Below are positions 1 through 11,306 of a stretch of DNA of 64,000 nucleotides, piece by piece (position 1 is the stretch's first letter; each line of letters opens with the position of its first letter). The notes under the pieces are model-generated. The model was not told the origin of the DNA, searched no databases, and saw only the letters and a program-made list of their open reading frames with translations. The DNA comes from Syngnathus acus (taxonomy: Eukaryota > Chordata > Actinopteri > Syngnathiformes > Syngnathidae). The stretch spans positions 2,975,967 to 3,039,966 of the forward strand of contig NC_051091.1 of NCBI RefSeq assembly GCF_901709675.1. Reading direction: 5' to 3'. The translations under genes and the position numbers were made by a program.

Positions 1-2
1 AG

Positions 3-356
3 CTAAAAGAGAAGACCTTTACTTTGAGAGCAGTCATTGGCTTTGAACCAGGACTGACCCAGGATTCTCTCGGGCATTATGTGGCATACTGCAGGAGGAC
101 TGCATATGCCTGGGAGATCTATAATGACCTGGGAAGTGGAGTGAAAGCAGCATCAGTAAATACTAAGATCTTCCCACATGCTGTTCTACACAGTGCAGTG
201 ATGCATTGTTTGAATTGTTGGAAAAAAATGTTGATAATGTTCCCTTTGACAAAGAAAGTTATTTTTTCACGTTTTCAAGTTTCTTTTTCTGGCTGTCATC
301 AACTTCACATACATGTATTAATTGTTGCATTAATTAATGTTTTGGAGCAGACATAG
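3..356 (+). CDS. C-terminal fragment of a ubiquitin-specific-protease-like (C19) domain, partial
   Basis: The frame is open from the left edge to a TAG at 354-356. Its first ~60 residues fit the last part of a USP catalytic domain. A beta strand FTLRAVIGF leads into GHYVAYCR (72-95), which has the form of the C19 histidine box (GHYxxYxR). It is followed by WEIYNDL, with the Trp and Asp spacing usual after that box, and by a hydrophobic strand (FPHAVLHS, ending near 195) where USPs end in a strand like AYVLFY. USPs cleave ubiquitin from proteins; here the histidine of the catalytic triad is present, but the Cys box would lie upstream, outside the window. The H-x-G usually found before GHY is not seen (GFEPG instead). 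Residues after about position 198 look unrelated and rich in chance sequence, so the true end may lie earlier or the copy may be degraded. It could be a last exon, a pseudogene, or a domesticated or transposon-derived copy. No promoter or polyadenylation site was identified. Confidence 0.45.
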   Translation, partial: LKEKTFTLRAVIGFEPGLTQDSLGHYVAYCRRTAYAWEIYNDLGSGVKAASVNTKIFPHAVLHSAVMHCLNCWKKMLIMFPLTKKVIFSRFQVSFSGCHQLHIHVLIVALINVLEQT

Positions 357-647
357 ACTCATCAGGTATTTAGATTGCGGTGAACCTTTTGCATGTCAGA
401 TGTAATTGAAAAAAATGATCACATAGGCTTATTGAAAACAAGGAAATTAATCAATGAGCACGATACAAACATAATTACAGAAATATCCTCGTACTAAAAG
501 CCATTCCCCGCAGTGAAAGTTTTCTGTAAGATAAAAAGAAAAGAAAAAAAAGGCTAAGAACATGTTTACCTTGTATTCGTCCTGCATCAGGAGCATTCCA
601 GTCCAGGAGCTTGAAATTCGCGACAAAATACAGTGACGTGGGCTGGG
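357..647. other. AT-rich spacer, nothing recognised
   Basis: This spacer lies between the protease-like fragment and the tandem repeat. It contains A-rich runs (around 410 and 530-550) but no reading frame, RNA gene or inverted repeat that I could support. Confidence 0.4.
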
Positions 648-1667
648 TGACGTCTTTGCTATGAATTAAATGTGTAATATCTGCAAAACCGTAGCATCAC
701 AAACGAAACTTTTTGCAGCACAAACCAGCACAAACGAAACACAAACGACCGGCACTATTTTGGGTCAATTTGGAAGTAAACAGGGGGGCGGGGCTACCTG
801 ACGTCATCGCTATAAAATAAATGTGTAATATCTACGAAACGGAAGCAGCACAAACGAATTTTTTTGCTGCACAAACCTGCACAAACGAAGCACAAACGAA
901 CGGTACCATTTTGGGTCCATTTGGAGCGAAGTGGGGGGCTAGGTGACGTCATCGCTATAAAATAAATGTGTAATATCTCCGAAACGGAAGCAGCACAAAC
1001 GAAAATTTTTGCTGCACAAACCAGCACTAACGAAGCACAAACGAACGGTACCGTTTTGGGTCCATTTCGAGCAGATGGGGGGCTGGGTGAACTCTGGATG
1101 ACCTATAAAAGAATCGTTCATAACTAAAAAACCATAGCAGCACAAACGAAAATATTTGCTGCACAAACCTGCACAAACGAAGCACAAACGAACGGTACCA
1201 TTTGGGGTCCATTTGGAGCGAGGTGGGGGGCTGGGTGACGTCATCGCTATAAAATAAATGTGTAATATCTCCGAAACGGAAGCAGCACAAACGAAAATTT
1301 TTGCTGCACAAACCTGCACAAACGAAGCACAAACGAACGGTACCATTTTGGGTCCATTTGGAGCGAAGTGGGGGGCTAGGTGACGTCATCGCTATAAAAT
1401 AAATGTGTAATATCTCCGAAACGGAAGCAGCACAAACGAAAATTTTTGCTGCACAAACCAGCACTAACGAAGCACAAACGAACGGTACCATTTTGGGTTC
1501 GTTTTGAGCAGATGGGGGGCTGGGTGAACTCTGGATGACCTATAAAAGAATCGTTCATAACTAAAAAACCATAGCAGCACAAACGAAAATTTTTGCTGCA
1601 CAAACCAGCACAAACGAAGCACAAACGAAACAGACTATTTTACTTAAATTTTGCGTGGGGTGGGGGG
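648..1667. repeat. ~145-bp tandem satellite, 7 copies, with an A-A-B higher-order repeat
   Basis: Copies begin near 648, 799, 944, 1088, 1236, 1381 and 1525, so periods are 144-151 bp. Type A copies start GTGACGTCATCGCTATAAAA; the two type B copies (1088 and 1525) instead start GTGAACTCTGGATGACC and continue with TATAAAAGAATCG. Copy 2 matches 5, copy 3 matches 6 and copy 4 matches 7 in their private variants (for example ACCTGCACAAAC against ACCAGCACTAAC). The array from 799 is therefore a ~437-bp trimer present twice. Within each unit GCACAAACGAA recurs two or three times, and GCAGCA...TGCTGC forms a short hairpin. The first copy is the most diverged, and the last decays after about 1630. 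Minus-strand reading frames here are by-products of the repeat. Confidence 0.93.
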
Positions 1668-4600
1668 CCAGCTTCACGCAGGTAATTTAAGAACTTTTTT
1701 CACAAATTGACTTGGATGTTTCTTGGCTTCGGCCTCTCCTAGATTCCCATCCGTGTAATCTTATTTTGAGCGCTTGACTCTCAGCTCATTTGAATAAATG
1801 TGTGAAATGTTCTTTTGCTCCCATGAACACCTGCAACTTGATTAGCGGCTGACATTAAGTTGTTTTGGTGCAGTGGGCCGCCAAGCGCTGTTCCTGCTTC
1901 ATAACTCTGGATTTAGCATCCCGCCCCCTGCGCCCGCCCCTCCAACCCTCCATTTTTTTTTCTTTCTAATACGACACCATATGCGTTTTTATGCATAATA
2001 GGCAACCGGCTTTAGCTCAGAGTGAAATACGGCAAGCAAAGGGGGAAATAACACTCCAGGCTAATCCATTTTACTCTACCCCTGCCTGGTTGCTTTGACA
2101 AAGGTGGTTTATTCCCATTAGCATCCAGGTATGATGATAATAAATATGTATTACAGCATCCCTCTATCAAACAAAGCCCAAATGGACTGTGGGAGTCGCT
2201 TCAAACAAACAACGCTCAGACGCGCTAGCAGCCCAATGTGTGCAAGTACGGACCTCAGACAAGGCCTCAGTCGGCCATTTCTTTTGTCGTCTTGTTTTAT
2301 TTCGGTGTTGCAAAAGTCATCAATCCTTTGACCACGAGGAGGTGGGGCCAGTTTGAGCTGAGTGTCGAGCTTCTGCGTTTCAGCAGCCTTAATTAAAATT
2401 ACTGTCGTACTATCTGGACAGATGATAGCTGATGGCTACATAATTGCACGTCATTTGATAATTCATGTAATCTTGATTTGGCTGCATCTTATCCACGGTA
2501 GAATGTTCTCTTGGGAATTAGGCACGTCTGTATTTCCAATGCAAAAGTAAAGTGCTGTTATGAACACAAAGTTATTTTATTGATTAATGAATGTTATAAA
2601 AACTATCCATTTCTCGCTACTCATCTACAGCATTTACATCGGTGGACATCCATGAAGCTATCTCACTACACCTTTAGACGTCTACCTGAGGTTATATTAT
2701 TTATAGAGTTTTGCTGACCCAGCACATGGTCCCGGCGAGGCATTACAAAAGAGACGGAAAAAGAAAATCCCATGGCTAGCGTTGGTTGAGTGGAACTTTT
2801 TCATTTCATTTTTCATTTTCATTATCTGTCAGCTGAAAGTATAAATGCCAGAAGGATTAGAGAAATCAGAAATTACATGGGCTCTCGGCTTTCCCCCGGC
2901 TGACCGGGTGCTTATCCTCTCCTCGGTTCCTCTCTCCCTCTCCTGCCTCCCCCTACCTGCTTCCCACGCGGCTCGTCCGCGCGCCATCTTTTACCTATCG
3001 CGCAAAGTCCCTTTGGCCCTCTTTTTTTTTTTTTTACTCCAGCTTTTCTACCACTCCTGAGCCGCATTGTGGCCTTTTCTAATATCCCGCTCTTGCCGTC
3101 CCGTCGGCACGGCCCCGGTTCCGCGTGACCGGCACCCCGCTGGTCTTCAGCGATGAGAGGGAAGTGTCTCCAGAAGGGAGCCCTTAATCCCCCATGATCT
3201 ATTACAGATAGCAAAGCTGGCCCAGGGGACGAAGATTAGGAGAGCCAAGATACTGGCAACATCGATTGTCTCTCTCATCCCGGGGGCGGCCCGCCAGTTT
3301 GCTCCTGTGATGACATTCAACCAGCGGAAAATACTTCTAAATGCAGGTGTGTTGCCAAAAGGGAAAAAGCCTTATTCGCGTCCACCTCATGTAAACCGCG
3401 CAAAACGACAGGTGGTTTTACACCATAGTGATGCCTTGAAAAACGAGTTTACATCGTTCCTTAACCTAACTCTTAACTCAGAACACTCATCTCAAATCTT
3501 CCAGTAATGTTAAATTCATGAATCCATTTTACAAGGAAAAATATCCCATGATCTTTCACTGAGGCAAGTATTCTGTTTTAGTTGAACTATACCGGCACTC
3601 GGACAAAACGTAATGTCCAGTTTAAACAGGTTCTCTTGTGGCAACTGAGGAGAGCACATCTGCTTTTGTTCCTTGTTGTTGTTGTTGTTGTTGTTGACGA
3701 CGATATGCAGTTCTGTAGTCTGTCTCCGCGGCGTTTATATCAGACTGAACAAAACAGCTTCAAGTGCCCCGCTATCGTGAACGAGGACAATGTGTGCATT
3801 CAGACAATGTTCTGCAGCTGAGGTCACCAGGTGCTACCAGCCTTGTTCGAAAAATTGCCTTTTCTCAGAAAATAAAACGAGACAAAACAAGAATAAAGAG
3901 CCTTTATTTTTTTTTACAGATATACAACTATATACAATATGGGCGAGATTCTTTGCCGTGCCTGTTGAGAAACAAACTTGACGTCAGTGGCTGCGAACGT
4001 GTCGATCCCAAATGACAAATTTAAAAGCACGGCTGTGATTGAGTTGATTAAATACATACAATTAAAGGTAATTTAATTTGTTTCGCAAGTGTGTATCAAG
4101 TTTGTAGCCCTTCACAGTATTCAAGTCACACTCACTTTTAAAAAGGTCATTGACCCCTACAGTCTCTCTGCATGTATCTCACGCACGAAGGAAGGAGCAA
4201 CATTTTCTCTCTCCTGGGCCTACTTGGATCGTACAAGCTACAAAGGATTGCCAACAACAGACTGCAGCTACAAGGTCTCCGCTAATCACGCTATTGATCC
4301 TGTAATTTCGCCCATTTGAAGCTCTTTACCACGGTGGGCGGTATCGATGAATAAAGTCCAAGCCTTTTCTTCTCCTCGCACTTGCAGAGGCGAGCGGCGT
4401 CTTCAGGGAGGTGACAGAGACCGCCGCTGGTTCATTTGATTTTAGCCTTCTGCCAGCGTCGCGGGAAAGGCTGTCATATCAGCCGAGTGACGCATATGAA
4501 AGAAGGCTCATTTTGAAAGCTCCCCTGGCCTCGTGTTGTACAGGACCAAAAGCGAAATAATGGAGGACAATGCGTTTGTTATGTGCACTGATTTTGAGGA

Positions 4601-7062
4601 ATTCATGTCAGTGATATCTAACTTTGGAACTACAAATGCACCTTTAAGAATTTACAGTTGAAATGATGTAATGGTAGGCCAGGAAGTGCAAGGCAGAAAC
4701 AGGAAGTGAGGGAGGTTTTATGTCTGACACGCAGTGATGTGCCAGCATGTGCAAGTGACAGCAAGTGTCATGTCAATTAGTTACATTTAAAACTAAGCAA
4801 AGTTAACAGGTACAACACTTGGTGATTTTTTTTTTTTTTTTTGCTGTAACAGTCAAATTCCCTGAAAAAGCTCGACACTCATGCACACCAAACAGTTTGG
4901 GAGCTGGTGGAAAAACTCATCATCAGGTCATTCTTGTAAGTGTTACGATTTTATGCATTTACTGTTTTTTGCTGGGATGAAATTGTCTGTCTAAATTTAA
5001 GATCATTTGTTGTGCTCTCTGGCACTCAAGCACGCAATGAAATAAACATTGACTCAATCCAACAGTACCTTCTAGCTATGGCAGCTGTTATGAAAATACG
5101 AGATTAATTAACAGCATATTTAATTGTTGGTCTTTTTTTTTTTTTTAAACAGATACATGTTGGGTTCATCTTTTAACTCCCATTTAAGTACCAAGCTCAA
5201 GTTCTTGCCTGCTTAAGTGTTAGAATGAGTGCAAACGGTTGATGTAATTAAAAATCAAGCTGTGCATCTCAATGTACTGATGCTTGTCAGCCATTCCAGG
5301 TTTTTTTTTTTTTGGTCTCATTTACAGATAGGGCGCGAGAGGAACTTTAACATGCATCCTTGACAATAATTACGCGGCGCCATGACAGAAATAAACTCTG
5401 CAATCAGCTTCTAATTTACGACCACCTGCAAGATGACACGACACCGCTGATTGTAGCTTTAATTATTCGCCGCACTTTGCATCGCATAATTGAAGAGCCT
5501 GACATTTCTGAGTCCTAACGTGGCTTTGTTTAATGAGACACAAAAGAGTGAAGGTGCAATGGGCGCAATATAGTGTGAAGCGGCAGTTAATGCTCTGATG
5601 TTGCCTTGACGTTGGGCGAAGGTTGCGCATAAAAGGCAAACAGTGAAGAAAATACGTTCAACTCTTGAGTCACCACAATAGGCGAAAACAAAGATGTCTG
5701 AATTGTAATAAGGCAGCCATTATGATACAATATTGAAGCTGCAGAGAATTCTGAGTGTCACATAGCATTCACCAACCCGATGATATAATTGCTCATTGCA
5801 TGCTCTTTCACAATGGTTGTGCAAGTTTTTTTTTATGGATCTAGCTACCTGAAAGACCAGCTTTCTTGACAGAATGGAATTCCACAGCTAAATGTTTAAT
5901 CGCATTTTCCTATTTTTATTTTTTTTTTTAAAGCTTGGTCCTTGTTATCCTGGCGATTAAGCAAACGTGGACTTGTAGAGTGGCCGATGCTCGATGAGCG
6001 CAATTCTACCCCGTGTGTCCCTGGCCTGAATGATGGCGTGTGGGCCGCCAGACCTTTTAAAAGCAACTTGCGCTTAATTGTCCGCTGCCTTTTGCCTTTT
6101 GTCTGTGGATTTATAATGCACTTTGGAGCCGCTTTGCAATTCTGAGGGCGGTGGCCTTTTGTGGGATGGAGTTTATAGGATGATGTTTTGTTGATGTGGA
6201 ATTAGGACATGATCCAGTTAAAGGCTAAAGCAGCACGTTCTGTATAAACACTCATGTTTTGCTTTTTAGTTCATCCTTTTTTTGAACAATAGTTGGTTCT
6301 TTGAGATTTCAAGTGTAAACAGATGTATTTTTCCCAACACCCACGAGCAATGTCCAATTAGCTTTAGCCTCAATGCAATTAGTTGTACTTTAATGGCTCT
6401 TGTTATGCAAACGGTAAATTGATACAACACACGGTGACCTGGTTGCTCGATTTCTACGCGGTTGTCCTGATTACTGCCCGCAGAACCCAGTCAATGCCAC
6501 CATCTTATGTCCAAATGAAAACGTGCACTGAGAGATAAATTTAAAAAAAAGTGAGTAAGGTAGTGAGATGCAGGTGAAAGGTCCAAACTGCTTTTGACTC
6601 AACAATGGAAGTATCATTTATTATTGATGCCTCTACAAGGGTAGGCTAGAGTGACTTTTCATAAGGATGATTTCTCTTTACCTTCTCTGCCTTCCTCTCA
6701 ACTTGAAGTCATTTTTTCAGCACTTTGGATGCATTTGAATGTAATCGACTCATAAAATTAACAAGAGCTTCGCTTCAGAAAGAGTTGACAAAATCGACTC
6801 GTTCCCTGGCGCTTTGCAATGTGAAAGATAATACGCCGCTCGCTTATTCCAATTGGGATTTCTTTTGTTTTGTTTACGTCTGTTCTTTGCAGTGCTTGTA
6901 AAAAGAGTCCAAAACGGCTATATTTAATGATGTTTATTTTAAGATGTGATGTTGTGAAAGCGAGCTGCACTGAGAGAAACAAAACGAATTGTCAACTCTT
7001 CTACTGAAGCCCTCAGCCTTTTTTTTTTTGGAACAAATCTCATCTGAAACCACGTTCTTTAT
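1668..7062. other. Long unique non-coding stretch
   Basis: No coding exon, RNA gene or transposon is recognised. It contains homopolymer T runs (for example 3023-3035, 4828-4842, 5131-5145) and a short TTG repeat listed separately. GC-richer blocks occur at 3050-3300 and 4320-4550. An AT-rich block rich in TAATTA-type motifs spans 5350-5530 and has the look of conserved regulatory DNA. That is an impression from base composition and motif density only. Confidence 0.4.
3673..3696. repeat. (TTG)8 microsatellite
   Basis: Eight uninterrupted TTG units, followed by GACGACGA. Confidence 0.9.
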
Positions 7063-7066
7063 GTTC

Positions 7067-7217
7067 CAACTAGATTTGCCCGCCCGTCAGCCAGTGATAT
7101 ATCCAGCAACGATGGATGCCAGAACATGCCATTAACGTCTGACAGTATGTCATCCTTACATACCCAGCATCCTGTCGACGGGCTCCCACGTCATGATAAC
7201 GTTGCGCGTCCCAGATG
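7067..7217 (+). repeat. Left arm of the 1.35-kb inverted repeat
   Basis: Pairs with 8260-8411 in reverse complement. Both arms end inward at CCCAGATG / CATCTGGG. Similarity weakens further inward. Confidence 0.8.
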
Positions 7218-8259
7218 TATTGGAAATGCTTTTTCAGTTCAAGCCCACTAAACTTGTAGCGCGATTCCATTCTGAAATTAGCCAACGAGGAAACACTGGG
7301 GAGAATGTTGGAATGAGAAAAGAAGATATTCAGTCAAGACAGGCTTGTTATCTTTGACTCTGTAAAGTTTCCCAATATTGCTGTGTAGCTGAGGACACGC
7401 TTTATCTGGGGGGATGAGAAGAAGAAAGTTCAGCACGGGCCCTTCGGAGCTCCGCGCGAGTCTGCTTCTTATCCTCCCAGGGAGAACTCGGGCAATTTTG
7501 GTTCTGATTGGAAGCCAAGCGGACCGAAGGGCTCAATGAACGAAAACCCTTTCATCTCCCTACCAGATGATTTACATTTGCACATGAGTGAGGCCTAATC
7601 TGCACATTTTTAAACAAGCAGAAAAAAAAAAGTTTGTCCAGGAGTCACTGATGACCGATGTCGTTTCCTCCTTATGTAACTTTCTTTCTGTCTTTCTTTT
7701 CTTTTTGTTTTTTTTTGGTGTTTGCTCTGCAGGTTCATGAAAAGCCCATTTGGGCGGACGGATGCGGTGAGATGATGTTCATGTAAAAACATTTCTAATT
7801 CCATGGAATTCCTCCCGCACACTTATTATTACAAGACTTGACATCACGACAAAGCTCCATGCTGTCTTTGGATTCGACATCAAACGCTTTTTTCCGCTTA
7901 GCTGAATTTATTCACAACTGCTTAAAAGTATTAGACATCCCCGGTGTATGTGTGTGTACCTCAGGAGAGGTTGCATGCTTGTGTAAAAAAATCCATTTGG
8001 AACTCCTGATGTTCTCTGCATGATTAAAATGGTGGCAGCTAATTTCCTTGGTTTGATTCCCCGCGTATTTCCAGTTCACTATTCGGAAAGTTAGCAAGTG
8101 GCCTTTTTGGTCTGTGGGGCCGTTTTCAAGTCATGTTCCACAAACGACAATACTGAGAATACAGTGTGCCGTATACTTTTTGGGCTGCATAGAACACATT
8201 TATTGTTTGACTTGAAAATGGTGAATGGACTGAATCGTAAACTTCATCAATGGCTCGGC

Positions 8260-8411
8260 CATCTGGGAAGTGTAACATTACCGTGATGTGGGAGCCTGTC
8301 GACAGGATGTTGGGTATGTAAGGATGAGCTACTGTCAGACGTTAATGGCATGTTCTGGCATCCGGGTTTGCTAGATATATCATTGGCTAGACTGGCGGGC
8401 AAATCTAGTTG
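8260..8411 (-). repeat. Right arm of the 1.35-kb inverted repeat
   Basis: Reverse complement of 7067-7217, with one small insertion near the outer end (GTCTAGCC against GTCAGCC) and scattered substitutions. Confidence 0.8.
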
Positions 8412-8415
8412 TAAC

Positions 8416-10640
8416 TCTCACCGTTGGACATGACTGTTGTGACTGACCGCATTGCTGACACGGCGCCGTAATGGATGTCTCCTCACATTCACATCATATT
8501 TACTAACTTGAAATTGGATCCTGATTCAAAATCTTTTTTACCGACTCTAAATTCAGATTCACTTCATATATTCCCAATTTGAAAGTAAGTCTTGGTGGGG
8601 AAACCTTCGCCAGTCCAACTACTTTTCAGTTAAATTATTCTTTGTTTCCAGGTTAGCTTAGTTGCAAGTTGACAAAGGAGGCTTTTTTAATTTAAAATTA
8701 TGATGGCTTGGATTATATTTGTAATAATGACGATTGTTTCTTTTCACTGTCAGTGTATCAGCGTTTTATGTCGGAATTGTTGCTGATGTGTTGCAACGTT
8801 TTTAGTTTTAGTTAGTTGTTCAGGTTTGTTGTTGATTTAAAATTAATAGTCAGTCATGGATCCGTTATGGACAAATATGCTTTCAGCCCGAGTCGTGCTC
8901 AGGGGCACAAATACAACGCTCGTAATGTTAAGTCAATAACCCGCGCGCCATGGATGGATGGCGAGCCGGTGTGGCAATAAAACAAAGAGTCACTTGTATT
9001 GACACAGCCATCCATAGTGCTCTGCTAACTCTCTGCTGACTAGACAGAGAGACTGTTTTTCTACCTTTTTACATTCAGACAGTGTTCCCGCTCCAACTGA
9101 CTCTTCCTGAAAATAACCGCCTCTCCTTGTTGTGGATCTCCAATGCACATGTTATTCTGCACTGCACCTCAGAGGACATTTGGAGTTCTTATCAAAGTAA
9201 CACGGAAGCAAATTTGGGTGTTGAAATTGGATGTGACCGGCTCGGCATCCTTGAAAGCCGAGGGCCCGAGGACAGAGGCTGTTGTACTGACAGCCTGTCC
9301 CCAATTGCCTCATACATCAAGGTGTATCCGCTCAGATAGAATAGTATATAATCACACTTTGATATGATATACTTTCCGCGGCTCATATCCGTTCAGCCTT
9401 CCACGGCTTTGTAAACCAGCCCGTGTTGGCATCCTGCCCGCAGCTGTCACGAAGAGCAGCGGAAAAAATATAGACGTGGGTCCAAAACAGAGGCAACAAC
9501 TTTTAATTTGCCACTGATAGGCTGTGGCGTCCTTGGCTGATGGCAGCTGATTTACACTGCGCAACTTTGCGGAGGTGCTTAGCAGGCTTTAGATAGTCTG
9601 GCGTTTAACTTGAATACGAGCTGTAAATATAACACACAAATATCACAGGCGAGTTAAAGCCCTGTTAAAATGGTCCTTGAATTTACCTGTTTCGGAAGCG
9701 TCAGTGAAAGCCATGCAGCGAGAGAACGTGACGAGCTCGGGAGGGACACCACAAAAGCAAACAAATAAACATCAATGTGCGCATTTAGAATTCAGGCTAA
9801 AATTCCATTTATAGGCTGAATTTGTGAGAAAGTATTGGAAGACTGTGCCGGTGTCATTTTGAGGTTAGGTTTTTAAGGTGTCTTTTCTCAACTCAAATAT
9901 GCCACAAACAGCTTGCTGACCTGCTTTTTGGAATACACAACCCAAAACAATTGCAGGACTTTTTTTCTCCCAACTTGACCGCACGCTGTTTCTAGAGTAA
10001 GAGCTCTGGCGGCGTTGTGGAGACACGCACTCAATCGTCTTTCAAGCCCCACGAGAGCTGTGCAAAGTAGAAAGGATTGACTTTGGCTTCATTCTCTGAC
10101 AATGGGATAAGAGCGAGCCTGAAGAAAAGGGGGTCCAAAAGACACAAGTTATTCAAAAGCTGACAGCTTGAAAGAACAAGGCGCTTCTTTTTGGCTGGAC
10201 TTCTTTCCTCTTGGGGATCACGGCTGACTTGAGGAGGTTAATTGTCCGACAGATGACAATAAAACTGATGTCGCTTATCCAAATGCCGCTTGACAACAAC
10301 GCGTGAGCAAATATTTACTTGCCTGTGAGCTCATGTTTCATTTCATGACTGCACGCTACAATATAATGCGGTTTGGTTTCATTAATTAACGTTTTGTGTG
10401 TGTGTGGTTTTTTTTTTGGCGTGCTGTACTGTCCTCACGGGCGCTATCTGGGGCATGCAGCCATGCTTGCTGAATAAAAACCCTTCTGGAAGAGTCTAAA
10501 AACTGCAGGCAGCTCTTCCTGCAGGCCTCCGAATGAGCCCTGTGTCTTTCAGGAACAGTTAAAGTAAATTATTCTGTACTTGTCAATGACAGCCAAGGGA
10601 ATGTGTTTAGGCAAGGTCTGATGTGGATGTGGATGCGTAG
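8416..10640. other. Unique non-coding stretch
   Basis: Nothing beyond short chance frames is visible. A short GGATGGATGG motif lies near 8950, a T-rich, repeat-poor region at 8520-8850, and a GT run near 10395. Confidence 0.35.
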
Positions 10641-10979
10641 CTTGGCAACAGTGTTCCTACATTCTTTTATTATTATTTTTTTAATTCTTCTTTCACCAGT
10701 CAGACATTTTGGATAAACCTGATTCCAAGACATTCATGCTGTCTTTTGACTTTGATCATCACCATTTCTTTTAAATGTTATTGTAGAAAAAGATGCATGC
10801 CCAACCTTATAACTTGGCAAGTGTTCCTACACTTATTATTATTTTTTTAATTCTTCTTTCACCAGTCAGACTTTTTGGATCAACCTGATTTCAAGACATT
10901 CATGCTTTCTTTTGACTTTGATCACCACCATTTCTTTTAAATGTTATCGTAGAAAAAGATGCATGCCAAACCTTATAAA
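10641..10979. repeat. Tandem duplication, two ~170-bp copies
   Basis: Copy 1 (10641-10812) and copy 2 (10813-10979) both run from CTTGGCAA, through TTCTTCTTTCACCAGTCAGA and CAAGACATTCATGCT, to AGAAAAAGATGCATGCC and CCTTATAA. They differ by scattered substitutions and small indels in the TTATT tract. The sequence is non-coding, and it abuts the Tigger-like element that begins at 11002. Confidence 0.92.
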
Positions 10980-11001
10980 TGGGTACATCCTATTGGATAT
11001 A

Positions 11002-11304
11002 CAGTGATCCCTCGCTACTTCGCGTTTCGTTTATCGCGGCTTCACTACATCGTGGATTTTTTTTTCCAAATTAAAAAAACATTTAAAAGTCTAAAACTTC
11101 TAAATTGAGGAAACGTGTCTAACCTTTAGGACAATGTAGTATTGTTCGTTTACATTCCTTGAGAAGTCCGTTTTCGCGAATTAGCATCTTTCCCCCAACT
11201 CGTTAGCCTGTCCAGTACTTCTTGTTGGTGATCGTACTTCGCGGATTTCACTTATCGCGGGTGGTTTTTGGAACCAATTATCCGCGATATACGAGGGATT
11301 ACTA
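11002..11304 (+). mobile_element. Tigger/pogo-like (Tc1/mariner superfamily) non-autonomous element
   Basis: The left end CAGTGATCCCTCGCTACTTC matches the inverted right end, which reads CGAGGGATTACTA just before a TA. The unit is flanked by TA on both sides (11000-11001 and 11305-11306), as expected for Tc1/mariner target-site duplication. Internal TTTATCGCGG-type motifs recur near both ends. There is no transposase, so any movement would need an enzyme supplied elsewhere. The last base of the right end has changed from G to A. Confidence 0.8.
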
Positions 11305-11306
11305 TA

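Larger units (their letters stand above)
7063..8415. mobile_element. Putative non-autonomous element or foldback with ~150-bp terminal inverted repeats
   Basis: The left arm (7067-7217) is the reverse complement of the right arm (8260-8411) along about 150 bp, with roughly 85-90 percent identity by eye. Both arms read CAACTAGATTTGCCCGCC at the outer end and share the segment from GGATGCCAGAACATGCC to CATCCTGTCGAC. The ~1.04-kb interior has no reading frame above 70 codons and no recognisable transposase. If GTTNCAACTAG is the true terminus, the unit spans 7063-8415. I could not find a convincing target-site duplication, so the superfamily is unassigned. A chance origin for arms this long is very unlikely, but an inverted duplication that is not a transposon remains possible. 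Confidence 0.65.

Noticed and set aside
939-1624. Overlapping minus-strand ORFs of 82-154 codons with repeated LCFVCAGLCSK-like motifs.
   Set aside because: They arise from the ~145-bp satellite. The repeated motif is the GCACAAACGAA subrepeat read backwards, not a protein family.
648-1667. CRISPR-like regular repeats.
   Set aside because: Period is ~145 bp with no unique spacers. It is a eukaryotic satellite.
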